Assembly (NCBI GenBank): GCA_014898425.1
Contig: RCSZ01000004.1
Location: 806,001 to 870,000 of the forward strand
Source of the DNA: Botryotinia globosa
Taxonomy: Eukaryota > Ascomycota > Leotiomycetes > Helotiales > Sclerotiniaceae
Direction of reading: 5' to 3'
DNA length: 64,000 nt
Under the pieces are notes generated by a model. That model was not told the DNA's origin and did no database searches. It saw nothing but the letters and a program-made list of their open reading frames with translations. The position numbers were made by a program, and so were the translations under genes. Of this stretch, positions 36,406 to 48,706 are shown one piece after another. Position 1 is the stretch's first letter; each line of letters begins with the position of its first letter.

Positions 36406-38636
36406 TGGGATATAATAGGTAGAGAGGTATAGGTAGGTAGGTAGGTAATAGTAATAGTATGAATAGTACATATCGAGAATTGCCTCGGCTAATCATGAGT
36501 GAAAATCTGTTGTGAGATGGAGATTGTGAGATTGTGAGATTGTGAGATTGTGAGATTGTGAGATTGTGAGATTAGGAACTCCGGACTCCTTGTGTTATTT
36601 CTCATGTGTTTGGGGAGGCTGGGGAGAGAGAGAGAGAGAGAGATGGTTATTTATTGATTGGTTATTGATTGACTTGTTTGAGAAATTCATGAGGGGTGCG
36701 AGAATTGGAAATGGTGGTATTCGTCTTCATTTATCTAGGATTTGTTCTAATTTTATGAGTTACTCTCTCTGTGATTTTGTGATTCTGTGATGTGAAGGGA
36801 AGGGAAGGGAAGGGAAGGGAATCATATTTTGGGATTGTATTATAAGATGTTTGAATGGATGGATGGGTGGGTGAATATCGATCTAGATCTAGATAGGTAG
36901 ATGGGTAGATGGGATAGGTAGAGAGATAGATGAGTAGATGCGTACGAAGTAGATGGATGGGTAGAGACTCGAGAGATAGATATCCACTAAGCTTCCTCTA
37001 CTGACGGAAAAATCCGAACACTAAACCAAGAGTCTGCAAGATTAGACGAATATCTATCTTTCTTCATGTATGGGTATGGATATGGATGGATATCTTTTCG
37101 GAGTCGGATTGGATTGGATTGGATTGGATTGGGTTGGATTGGGTTCTTTTGAATGGATTGTATGAGATAGTTGTTAGTTATTGGGAGCTTTGAGAGGGGT
37201 TTGGGGATTTGATATGATTTGATTTGATTTGATTTGATTTGATTTGATATTGGATTTTGAGAAAGGTGTATCGTAGAGTTTTGGTGTTGATTGTTGATTG
37301 TTAGTAGTCTATGTAGATATCTGCTAGTGCTAGGTTTATACAAGTCAATTTATTAACTAGGTATAGCTGGTACGTACCTCCTTATTCCTACCTAGTATTC
37401 CCCGCTTGACCCAATGAGCTAGTAATAAACATTATCTAATTCAAAAATTGAAAAGTCGATGATTTTTTGTGATGCACTAGCAATTTATCGATCAGAGGAT
37501 TGAAAGCTCCGCTCTCTGATAAGATTAAGGTTGATGGTTGAGGAGAGTGAAGGAAGAAAAAAGAGTACTTGGAGTGGAGAAAAGAATTGTCAGCCTTGTT
37601 CTTAGTCAGCATTGTCATCATCGATTGAAAGCTGGGGTGGATGAAATTTCTGAAGACTGGATGGATGGATGGATGGATGGATGGATGTAGCTACCTAGGT
37701 AGAGAGTGTAGATACGTATGACTCCGGAGATGCGGATTCATCATAGGGGGATGGAAGGAAATGTATATATAATTTGGATGAATTTATATATATTGTAATC
37801 TACATTGTAATATATATTGTAATATAAAGAGAGAGAGGTATAAAGTTAAAACATCTCCCATCTATCCACCGACAGTAGTACCTCTCAATGAAAAACATCT
37901 CCATCACACATTAGATATTACATAAAACAGAATAATATTTTATATAATTTATATAATTTATAAAACTTATAAAAAACTGTCTTCAATCCTCATTCAACTA
38001 ATATCTCCATCCAATTCCAATCAAAAAAAGAAACAATAACCTTCAAGAAGAATTCCCCCCCTCCCAAAAAACCAAAACACACAACGAAGAAGAATATCAA
38101 CTTTATCAACTTTATCAACTTGCATCATACATAACCCCACTACCTATTTCCACCCCCTTCAACCTTTGTTTGGAACAATCACTGATCCTAAGAATCATCT
38201 CAACACATCTACCATTGACTCATCTCTTCCGTCCATACCTTTGATCCGCCATCTTCATTTATAGATACCTTCAATCCTTCCTGCACAATTCCATCAAACT
38301 CATCGCGCCGAGCCTCTACCAGAATCTCCCGCGACAATCGCCAAAAAATTAAAGGCAAACATTTTCCAGCACCAGAGTAAACCATTTATCTTCGAGTTTG
38401 GCGTCGCACATCTATCCTCTGCTTGAAGTCGCTAGGGAGGCTGCAGGTAGCCTCGACTTTGGACCCGTGAATCGTTTGCTACGGCACCACAATACAGCAG
38501 CACAATTTCCACTTCTACAAAACAGCTCACACTTCGACCTTCACTTCCCCTTCCATCTACTTCTACTTCTACCACGACACCTACACTTCCTGTAAAAGAT
38601 CACGTCCACGCCCGTCCCGCATACACACCTCATCGA
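35866..38636. other. Microsatellite-rich upstream region of the HSF gene
   Basis: No gene seen. Arrays include GGGGAT (36318-36360), TG (36373-36403), ATTGTGAG (36521-36574), GA (36623-36644), AGGGA (36794-36821), GGATT (37105-37147), GATTT (37206-37250) and GGAT (37658-37687). TACCTAGGTA is at 37692-37701. The last ~750 bp is CT-rich and probably a promoter and long leader. Confidence 0.7.
38041..38050 (+). promoter_or_regulatory. Possible heat-shock element (CTTCAAGAAG)
   Basis: Two inverted nTTCn/nGAAn units with correct spacing lie about 590 bp upstream of the Hsf1 start codon. A third unit is not in register. Autoregulation is an inference. Confidence 0.3.
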
Positions 38637-40960
38637 ATGTATTCTCCTCACATGTCTTCCACCAATCCCAGAAAAAGAGCGGCGCCGGGAGCCTCGTCTG
38701 CGATTCAAACACCGCAAATGCAACAAACATATAATGCAGGTACCCCGTTACCTAGTGCCGAATTCTTGCGCTGGAATCAAAACTCTGAATCTCAGAATTT
38801 CGCAGATCCAACCACGAGCAATTATATGAATATGTTTGGAGCCAATCCCGGTCTACCGCAAACGACCACTGGTTTTGACCATTCCATTGCCGCGCAAACT
38901 CACTCCACACAATTGGCTCGTCGACCGAATGTCAATAACAATCGCCAACTTGTTGCGCCGCGGACGTACGACGGTGCGGGTGATGCTTGGGGACCTTTTG
39001 ACGATTCGATGATGGATTTACAGAATGGGCATGGGGTGACTGGGGAAAATGACAATATCGAAGCGTTGGAGGAAAAGGCGGCTATTGCGAAAAGAGATGC
39101 TCAGTCAAAGAGAAAACAGATCCCACCATTTGTGCAGAAGCTAAGCAGGTGAGCGCTTCATCTTTTGCGAGCTTCGATTTGAGATTGTTTGCGCTGACTT
39201 TCGTCCTGGATAGCTTTCTTGACGAATCAAAGAATACGGAACTGATACGATGGTCTGATCGAGGTGATTCGTTTGTGGTGTTGGATGAGGATGAGTTTGC
39301 AAAAACGTTGATTCCGGAACTGTTCAAGCATAATAATTATGCCTCTTTCGTGCGACAACTTAACATGTATGGCTTCCATAAGAGAGTAGGACTTTCCGAT
39401 AATTCGATGAAGGCTAGCGAGAGGAAAAACAAGAGCCCGAGTGAATATTACAATCCTTACTTCAAGCGTGGGCATCCAAATCTTCTCTGGCTCATTAATA
39501 AACCGAAAGGTGGAACGAACAAGATTCGAAAGGAGGGTGGGCCTAGGAGAGGGAAAGCTGAGGAGATGGGAGATGGAGAGAGTGATGATGAAGCAAGAGA
39601 TATTGAAGACTTTGGTCAAAATCATTATACCAACAATGCAGCCACCAATCGAGCGATATCAGCCGCGCCGGAATCTGGACCATTGCAACGACGAGAAATT
39701 GCAGTCGTCCAGGGTCAAATCTCTGATATTCAAAAACAACAAAGCACCATTTCACAAGCGATTGCACGCCTGAGAAAGGATCACAATCAACTCTATCAAC
39801 AAGCTATGGCTTTTCAAAATCTTCACGAACGTCATGAGAGTTCGATCAATGCCATTCTCACATTTCTTGCTACGGTCTACAACAGAAGTCTGGACGGACA
39901 GGGAGCTGAGAGTATTACTCGGATGTTTCAAACTGGGTTAAATCAACAAGGTCCACATCAACAACAAGGCAATGTTGTGGATATTGGTGACCTTGGAACT
40001 CCCCAGCAGCAGCCAGCGGCTGGGAGTGTTAGTCCGGTTGTTCGCAAAACACAAAAGTTATTAACAGCAGGACCACCGGAACGAGAAAGTAGCCGAGTTA
40101 CTGAAGCTTCAACCGCTGCTTCTAGTCCACGAAATCAATATTCTACTCCACGTTCTGGAACAGTTGAAGAACTTTTCGAATCTCCTAGTGATAGTACGAC
40201 AACGAAGAACGAACCGCAGCGAGATATGTTGAATATTATTCAAAACGCCAACTCACAAAGTCGACCGGAGAATAATGTCATGGACTTTCCAGATATGCTC
40301 ACACATTATGAAAATGCAAATGGCAATTCTCCGCTCACCTCGGAACAGCGCAGCAATATGCTCAATATTATTGCTAGCACTTCATCCGCTCCAGGCTCCA
40401 ATAATGCACTTGTGAGCCCGGCACCGCAAGCTCCTGATCTAGCGCAAATGGCCTATACGCAAGCTGAGATTGAAAACTTGATGGGATTACAACAACAACA
40501 AAGTGATCGTATTGCAAGTCTTTCCGCAAATCTTACGCCTCTCAGTCCTTCGGGTTCTATTCCTGGTGTTCAAGGCGACTCGTATTTCAATGGTGCTGAA
40601 TCCATTGACCCTCAGAATTCTCATCTGGATTTAGATAAATTTTTCGATTCCCAGGCGTTTTATAGTGGAGGTAGTCCGGGCAATCCCAGTTTTAACTTTG
40701 ATGATTTTGGTAATGGAGTTGATGGGAGTGGGTATGGTGGTGGAGAGAGTCATTTTGACGTTGGGATGGATGGGGTGAATGATGGGAGTGTGAATGGTAC
40801 CGGCTCGAATGGGAATGGAATGAGTAGGGTTGTTGAGACGGTAGCGAGTAGTGAGTCGACGAGTCCGGCGGATGATGGGATGGGAGATGGGAATGGGAAT
40901 TCGAATGGAAATAGTAATGGGAATGACAACGCGAGTAATAAGCGCAGGCGGAAGATCTGA
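38637..40960 (+). CDS. Heat-shock transcription factor Hsf1
   Basis: Two exons, 38637-39148 and 39214-40960, encode 752 aa. The intron (GTGAGC...GATAG) splits the DNA-binding domain, restoring KLSSFLDESKNTELIRW. That domain spans about residues 163-269, with the recognition region YASFVRQLNMYGFHKR and the conserved NPYFKRGHPNLLWLINK. A coiled coil at about 329-396 is the HR-A/B trimerisation region. There is no response-regulator domain, which excludes Skn7. The N-terminal ~160 and C-terminal ~350 residues are Asn/Gln/Ser-rich, consistent with activation regions. The C-terminal tail is an Asn/Gly repeat ending in basic KRRRK. It activates chaperone genes through heat-shock elements in the nucleus. 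An alternative start is the sixth codon (also Met). Confidence 0.92.
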
Positions 40961-42192
40961 GGATAGAAGATTGAGTGGGTGGGAGAAGTGGAAAATGCGA
41001 AAATTATGGGATAAGATGTTAAGGCTGGTATCAAGGGGCGTTTTTCTTTCCATGGAAATGGAGTGGTTTAGGTGGAATAGGTGGGTGGATACTCTGAGAG
41101 GAATGATAGTTGCGGGTGGAATATTATGTTGGTCGATTTTTACCTTTTTAGATTTCGGCTCGTGGAGTTCTTTACTTGTTCTTTTCTGTTTGTTCAGTCT
41201 ATTTCCCTATCGAGATGGAATGGAATGGATGGAGTGATATTACATGGGAGAGGAGCAAGGAAAAGTGAAAAAAGGAAAGGGGAGAAAATTCATGTTCATA
41301 TTCATATCGTATTTGTGGGGATTGGGGATGGGGATGGGGATGCCGGTGGATATTTGAATTTGAACTAGGTATGCTGAAGGGAAGATGTTATGCTGATGAT
41401 ATGCTCGTGGTGATAGTAGTTGGGGGGGGGATCTTGGGGTAGATGGGAGTTTCTTTTTCCTTTTCCTTTAGGGAGAGATGGGGGCAGGCATAGCATGCAT
41501 GCATGGCGTTTTTTACGTTTTTGCTAATTTTACTGTTGACTTTTTGAACCAAATTTTCAGATCTTGCTCCTGATTGTTTCTTGCTTTTCTTGTCTTCTTG
41601 TTCTGCCCTGTCTTGCCTGGCTTTCGGCTTTGGTACGGTTGGGGTGGGGCGGGATTGATGGGATTGATGGATGGGATGAGATGAGATGGGATGGTGGGAT
41701 GGGGAATTTGCTGTATAGAAGTTGCTCAGCTACCTATGTACCTAGTAAGGAATCAAGGAAGTAAAGAAGTGAGAAAGCAAAAAAGCAAAAAAAGCAAGGG
41801 ATTAAGAAAGCGAGGAATGAAAAAAGCAAAAAAGTAAAAAAGTAAGAAAGCACGTGATGAGTGATGAGTGATGAGTGAGTGTGATTGTTTATATATACCA
41901 ATGTTAATAAATATCAAGGAATGGGGAATAGGGAATGGTATGGAAGATTAGTAGGTGGTCAAGGTTCTTATCATGTATGTAAAGGATAGAGAATGGTATG
42001 GATGTAGATATGAATTGCTTGCTAGGATGTCTCGGAGAAGATTGATGTTAATATTGAGATGGAGATGGAAATCAATATAATGTTAGAGAGCAGAGCGTAG
42101 GAGAACAGATATATCAATACCTAGGTAGGTATCTGGATCAATTTTGTGTTTATATCTATGCAGATATGCTTATGTTTATGCGCGGTTTGAAA
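40961..42192. other. Intergenic downstream of Hsf1
   Basis: Only short open frames without domains. AAGCAAAAAAG-type repeats occur at 41760-41850 and GATGAGTGATGAG at 41855-41880. TACCTAGGTA is at 42118-42127. Confidence 0.4.
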
Positions 42193-42335
42193 TGGTGAAG
42201 TGGTGAAGTGGTGAAGTGGTGAAGTGGTGAAGTGGTGAAGTGGTGAAGTGGTGAAGTGGTGAAGTGGTGAAGTGGTGAAGTGGTGAAGTGGTGAAGTGGT
42301 GAAGTGGTGAAGTGGTGAAGTGGTGAAGTGGTGAA
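42193..42335. repeat. 8-bp tandem repeat (GAAGTGGT), about 18 copies
   Basis: A near-perfect array with period 8. The period is not a multiple of three, so it opens all minus-strand frames as HHFTTSPL repeats, which is an artefact. Confidence 0.95.
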
Positions 42336-42585
42336 ATAATGATAATGATGGAATATAGTATTTGGGTATAAGATTAGGCGATTTTTGTTTGTCCTTCCTT
42401 CTCTTTTTTGGATGTGCATGTGGCCGGGGATGCAAGATTTGTGGATGGGGTGTGGACGTGTAAGTACAACTAATCATCACGATCGAATATCGTGGGAGAG
42501 GAGAGAAAAAAGTAATTGCTACGACAAGTAGATTGTATTTTTCGGGGAATGAGATAGATAGAAGGACGCAGGTAGAGTGGTCTTT

Positions 42586-42707
42586 TTCTTCTTCTTCTTC
42601 TTCTTCTTCTTCTTCTTCTTCTTCTTCTTCTTCTTCTTCTTCTTCTTCTTCTTCTTCTTCTTCTTCTTCTTCTTCTTCTTCTTCTTCTTCTTCTTCTTCT
42701 TCTTCTT
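42586..42707. repeat. TTC trinucleotide repeat, about 40 uninterrupted units
   Basis: A pure TTC/GAA tract of about 122 bp. It is long for a microsatellite in this window, with a complete purine/pyrimidine strand split. Minus-strand frames read poly-Arg, Lys or Glu; no flanking sequence supports a protein. Confidence 0.97.
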
Positions 42708-45120
42708 GAGAAACCCAATCTCGCTCTTTGTTGGAATTGATGATTAGTTGTACCGAAAATTATCTCGAGTTTTCAGAGGGAGATTCTTGTTGAGTACATT
42801 CGAGTAACGTGTAGGTCTGGTGACTTTTCAGGGACAGGTACGACCTAGAGAGATATTAGAACATCTTTACAGCTCGCAGTAACTCTACCACGTTGAAGAT
42901 TCGTGACTGTCCGTCAAGAATAGAAATAATGACTCGCAAGATAGCTTTAGGAATCGGTATATCGAAGCACAGAAATGCCAAGATCCGTAGATGTGTGAAG
43001 ATTCGATAGAAATCTATCTATTGAAACCTGAACGGGATGATTTTTGAGATAAATATAGTGATGCTTCTTTCCTGATGAATAATTATGGATTGATAAAGCT
43101 GTGGGTGCGATTGATGGTTTGACTTGACCATCGGCTTCTCGTCGCCTTCTCTTGGCATCGACATTTCGTCTTTGATCAAAGAATCGGGTGAACATGAAGG
43201 ATTTGATTGACAACTAGTAGGTTGTGGAGAATTAATGGAACATTGCCTAGTTTAATGTTTGCAATAACGATATACTATCGTAGCGCCCTGTAAAACTGAT
43301 GGTACTCATGCCCATTGTATTTCAAATCCACGGTGTCTATGAGACCGCGACCATTTCTCCATGTGTAATACCAGAATCAGACCAAAAAACTGATTTCAAC
43401 CAGCTGTTTGTAAAGATGTTCATATGATTGGTATGAACGGTACTTCCCAAAGAAGAGTAAGTACGCGAATGAACATCAGCATGTCATCAATCAACTCGAT
43501 TCTGCCTTTCCATTGTCATCTCAACAAAGGAGATTGAATATCCCAGCTGATGCGGCGAAGTTCCCGTAGAGAACTATCACGTATCTATCTCATCACATTC
43601 AAGAGGCTGTTTCGAGAGTCGCCGATGTGAAGGTTTGGACTAGACCGAGGGCCCGAATCCGAAAAATTGAAGGTGTTAACCAGATAAGAGATTAGGATTG
43701 TAAACATCTTCCTGTCATCTTTCGTCGTGCACTGCGCGTTCTCATGTACTGAAAGGTTGACTTTTGAAAATCAAAATGCATCAGAATTAGGCATCCACCC
43801 AAGATATTCAAACTTGGACCTGCGGATCTCCTCCTAGTCATTGCGGAGCCAAGGAGTACATTTGAATGCTCCGAATGAATTCGATTCCTGCAAGGTGATT
43901 GACAAGGTCCAGACACTCAGGAAGTGATCTTCAAGAATATTGCCAAATTTCCATGATTAACCTTAATGCGCCATGCCTGGTATTTAATCCTCGAGAAACA
44001 TCACGGGTGGCTGAAGACTAAAAAGTCAATCTCATGTTAATCAATCAATTCTCCCGCATTTAATCGTGTAACATGGGGGTATTGACGATTGGAAATCATC
44101 TTCAATCGCTTGTGCTTTGCGCTTGCAATTTGAGTAGTGCAGCACTATCTGCAACGAAATTTAGAGGATTTTGTCAGGACACTGGACGGATTTGATCCTT
44201 TGTCGCATGTACATGAAGTTGACAAATGCTTCGGTGGTGACAAATGTCCAGTCATACCTAAATTATTGTACTTGAGACGATCAAAATAGAAAATAGAAAA
44301 TCAGCAGCGGATGTATACCCCTTATGGGAAATGCTTGGCAATGTCAACGTATACGCCCCAGACAATACAGTGCTTACCAGGAACCTATATTGATCCTGCG
44401 TAAGCGACGGTTGAACTGAAATAAAGGCCAGACTCATCGATATGGTAAAACAACAAATTGCTGATTCTCATAAGACAGTAAGTGCTTCCAAGAGCTCTGC
44501 TCGATAGTGATCATTTACACCATCCAAGATATTGTCTTTATTTTCTTGGTGTTTTGAAATTGAGCTGGACTCCTGTGAATTCTGCATGGTGCTGAGCCTC
44601 GGACTATTCGTGGATATTCGACTGATCTTGTCCCAATTATTAGTGCAGGGAAGAACAAGGTATATAAAGCTCATACCAGTAATGTAAAGCGAGAAGAGAA
44701 TTTTGGATAGAATATAGAGTGATGGTTGGTTACACCCGATATTTTCTTGTAAATCTTTAGCCAATTGTGACCATTGCTTACTGTATTGTGCATTTATTGC
44801 AATTAAGCTTATTAGTACCGCTAATAAACTCCTAAAGTGTTGATATCATGGCGATTATCAATTCGAAGCAGTTCTTAGTTTTGATGGGGCGCCTATGGAT
44901 AAGATAAATAGATTTTGGCACAAGTACGCGAGCTTTGTAGATCTGAGGCTTGGCCATCAGTCAGACAGATAGCTGGGTGCAAAACCCTAGGTCCAAAGCT
45001 CCTTCATCCTTGAAACGGTTGGATGGATTTGTGGATATCGTTCTTGGAGTAAACTTCAGGAGGCGATTCAATGTTCGCAAAATGGTCCGAGTCGTTACAC
45101 TCAATTTCATAACTAACTTC
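42708..45120. other. Gene-poor intergenic region
   Basis: No convincing gene. A minus-strand frame at 44468-44764 is Ser/Asn-rich without a recognised domain. Nothing repeated was noticed. Confidence 0.4.
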
Positions 45121-45500
45121 CAAAATATGATTTTGCTTTTATAATCTTATAACCTTTTTAATAAAAACAGTTAATAAAGAAATCTTAATTTTATTAATAT
45201 AATTTTAAAATTAATAATCTTTATATGAAATAAAATAATAAATTTATTTAATTATTATTTAATGTTTAAAGTTATTTTAAGTAATATTAATTAATTAATA
45301 GATAGTTATATAATATATCAAAAGTTTATATAATTAATTTTTTTAGTTTTCGAAAGAAAACTTTTTGATTTTTAGATTTTTATTTTAAAAGTTCAATTTC
45401 AATTAATATAATTCAGAATCAAATAAAAACTAAATAAATAATAGAATTAATTAATCTTTATTATATAAAATTATATATTATTATATGTTATATTTATTCA
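45121..45500. other. AT-rich block, probable RIP-degraded repeat
   Basis: Composition falls abruptly to near-pure A/T with TTAATTAAT-type words, then returns to ordinary intergenic DNA. It resembles the style of the left-edge elements (GATTTTTAGATTTTT occurs in both), but I could not align TIRs. A degraded transposon relic is an inference. Confidence 0.5.
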
Positions 45501-46672
45501 AATCAAAATTAGATTGATAAAGTTATTATAAATTGAAATATCGAAATATAATATTAAGATGTTTCCAGTGAAGTATAGAAAAGTTAATATGTTTTGGAAG
45601 CTAGTTAAGAAACTGAGTATATTATGTGGCTGACACAACCAATGGGTTGCGGGGAGGATAACAGTATCAATCCGAAGTAAAGTGGTCATATAACCATTCT
45701 TAGGTCAACCAAAAATGGGCTGTAATACGGCTTAACAATACTCCATGTGTATGACGCACTTAATTGGCTTTTGGGTTGACGTGGTAAATTGATTGGCGGA
45801 CTTGAAGGGACTAGAGAATAAATGTGATAGTACAGCCCGGAAAAATGAAGACAAATAAAATCGGATTATTGTATGCGTGTTGCCCTGCATCTCGGATAGG
45901 TTCCTACATTAAGTAGAAATACGGTTTTGTAATAAGAAATATACAGCGACAAAAGGAACGTTTAAAGGATCTCGCTGCTTATGTTAGTCGGGATTTCAAA
46001 AGAAGGAGAGGATTTCCGTTCCGTTCACCAAAACGGTTCGTGGACATCTTACAATTTTGAATTTTCATCATTTCTCAAATATCAAGCTTCTCCCAGTATG
46101 AAATTATAACCTTAAATCAAAAGTTTGGTTCTTGGGATAGCTCGCTGTAAGTCTGATTCGCTAGCTCGTTCATCTTCCACGGAGACGTCAAGGAGTGGTG
46201 GACCCTGCTATGCCTGTCGAGAATGCCTGTCCCATATGCGCCCATAGTTCCCATTTGGAACAGTAATCCCGGTATCTCCAAGGCCAGCGCAGTATGGAGG
46301 AGTACAATGCCATGATCTTAAATTCCAAAAAAAATCTGGCTTATGGATAATTCGCCATTCGGTCATGGTCATATAAGGCGACCGGCCAGTAAATTAATCC
46401 AGTGGATCATTTATAGCTTATCCTGGCCACATTTCAACATGAGGTAAATAGTATATGAATCGCTGAATCAATCATCTGCGGGAGGGTCCATCTCCCATTT
46501 TGCTCATGAGCCTAGCCAGCCAGCACACCATCGAAATCTTCATATCAAGCCATTATCAGGACTGCTTAGTTGATCATAAATTCTTGAACGTAACACATGA
46601 ATATGTGAGGTGAAAGTGTATGGAGAATCATCTCAATTGACTAGTCATCAATATTCGCTCTTCTCTTTCAAA
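45501..46672. other. Upstream region of the Zn2Cys6 gene
   Basis: Ordinary intergenic sequence. No coding region, tRNA or clear repeat seen. Confidence 0.35.
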
Positions 46673-48706
46673 ATGGTTGGAGCTTCGACAAAGCAGGTTA
46701 TAAAGAAAGAAGTTCCCAAACGCTCCCGGGCATTCAGTACAAGAGCTAAGACGGGATGCAAAACTTGCAAGTGAGTCCATATTTCACATCCTCCTTTCTT
46801 GATATCGATCGATGCTAAATAGGCCAAAATGCTTTTTCGATAGCTAGGTTCTCACTTGATGGTACATCATCAATGGTAGAGCCGTCTAGTTTCTGACTTT
46901 CTATGAACAGCACCGTCAAAGCCGAATTTGTGCACGAACCTATCAACTGACAATTTTCTTGTAGGGTTCGCCATGTAAAATGCGACGAAGGAAGACCCGG
47001 ATGTAGGAAATGTGCTGCAACAGGACGTCAATGTGACGGCTATGCTCATTGTACGCCTAGTCCAAACCCCAAACCTAGTGCGATTTCGTCTTCAATCGTC
47101 CCGAAAGCTTCCAGCCTTGCCACATATCAAATACGTACAATAATTCCCGACTTCTTGTCCCCATCGCTAGCTGTCAGTGATCAGGAACAGTATTCTTTCA
47201 AATTTTTCCATAGACAAACTGCGCCTCAGTTGAGCGGTTGCTTTGGCTCAAAGTTTTGGAATTATTTCGTTCTGCAAGCTTCACATCGTGAGCCGGCTGT
47301 ACGGCATGCAGCTATTGCGCTTGGGTCTTTACATGAGAGGTTTGAGTTAGAAGATAGATTTATCTCCAAGGTAGAGGATGACACTGAGGAGAATTCCTTT
47401 GCCGTACGTCAATATGTGAAGGCAATAAATTGTCTGGTGCAACCGAACATGTCCAAGCATACATGTAAGTCGGCAAACGTTGCGTTAACAACCTGCATAC
47501 TGTTCATATGCTTCGAGGTAAGTGTCTTCGGAATTCGCGTTGATTTGTTTTTGAATTTATGAATCCCAACTTATGATGCATCTGAAGACTTTAAGGGGGC
47601 ACCACGACTCCGCTCTCGCGCATATCGACGGCGGAGTAAAAATATTTTCGGAGCTAGAGGTATCCGGACACTCAACTCCTGTTTCGTTTGATCTGCCTGA
47701 AGATCATATTCCCGTTCCAATATTCCGTATGTTATTCGGCAGATTAGATACACAAGCTTCAGTTTTAACTTCAAGGGCACGCATAATTGATGGCGAATCT
47801 GGCTCTTCGCCAAATTCTATTCCAGACGGGTTTCTGAATATTGAACAAGCGCGCGAGGCAATGGAATCAATCTGGACATATAGCGCGAGAAACCTCTTGT
47901 CTTGTTCCATGTATAATGGCGTTCCTCTTCCTCTCCCCACCAGTCAGGAAGCCAAATTTCAGTTATTGGCTCATCTCGAGAATTGGAACAGAGCGTTTGA
48001 ATCATTTTCAGGCACGTTAAACAAGAGAGGTAATATTGGAAAAGTCAATCCAATGGAAATGAGGGCGAGGGACCTTCTCCGCCTGCACAAAACTATGACC
48101 CAAATATTGGTCACGACCTCCACAACACATTCTGCAAAGTTCAACGAATCGAGTGAGCTACTTTGGGATGATTTTCAGCTGGAATTCGAGGCTATGGTAA
48201 AGTGGGCATCCGATATTATCCACACGTCATCGAGTATTCAAACAGGAGGTTGTAAAGCCGCAAGTTTCACGTTAGACAATGAAATACTACAGCCCTTGTT
48301 CCTAGTAGCCACGAAATGTCGACATAGACGCACAAGAAACAAAGCTATCCTGTTACTGAACCAGGCTGATAGGCAGGAAGGTCTATGGAACAGTTTGTTG
48401 ACTGCAAAAGTGGCCGAGAGAATTCGAGAAATTGAGGAAAGCGGATTGAGCGAAATGACAGCAATAGTTCCAGAATCAAATCGCTTACGAAACATCGAAA
48501 TGAAATTCGAATTTGAAGGCTATAATGGAAGAAGAGCGTGGCTTGGATATAGGACTTTCTCTGCGTATGAGAGCGGAGAATGGATCCAAGTTTATGAACG
48601 CAACGCCCAGCCCGAGACGTTCAGAACACCGAGCGGGTCGACAAATTCGTCTTTTCAGGTTCGTGATATTCAAAAAATTGCAAGAAAAAAGGAGCACTCC
48701 ATCTAA
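46673..48706 (+). CDS. Zn2Cys6 fungal-type transcription regulator
   Basis: Three exons, 46673-46770, 46965-47517 and 47588-48706, encode 589 aa. The first intron (194 bp, GTGAGT...TTGTAG) interrupts the zinc cluster, as is common. Joined, the cluster has C29, C32, C39, C46, C49 and C56 (C-x2-C-x6-C-x6-C-x2-C-x6-C), with basic residues between. The second intron removal gives ICFE-TLRGHHDSALAHI, a block typical of the fungal regulator family with a C-terminal 'transcription factor domain 2'-like helical region. It should bind DNA as a nuclear regulator; its targets are unknown. No biosynthetic genes adjoin it, so it is not an obvious cluster regulator. The second acceptor (47587) is my choice among nearby AGs. 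Confidence 0.85.

Noticed and set aside
42121..42480. Open frames with HHFTTSPL repeats
   Set aside because: Artefact of the 8-bp tandem repeat, open in more than one frame.
42470..42718. Open minus-strand frame reading poly-arginine
   Set aside because: It is produced by the TTC trinucleotide repeat; flanks have no coding character.
44468..44764. 98-codon Ser/Asn-rich minus-strand frame
   Set aside because: No recognisable domain, and no credible exon joins it.
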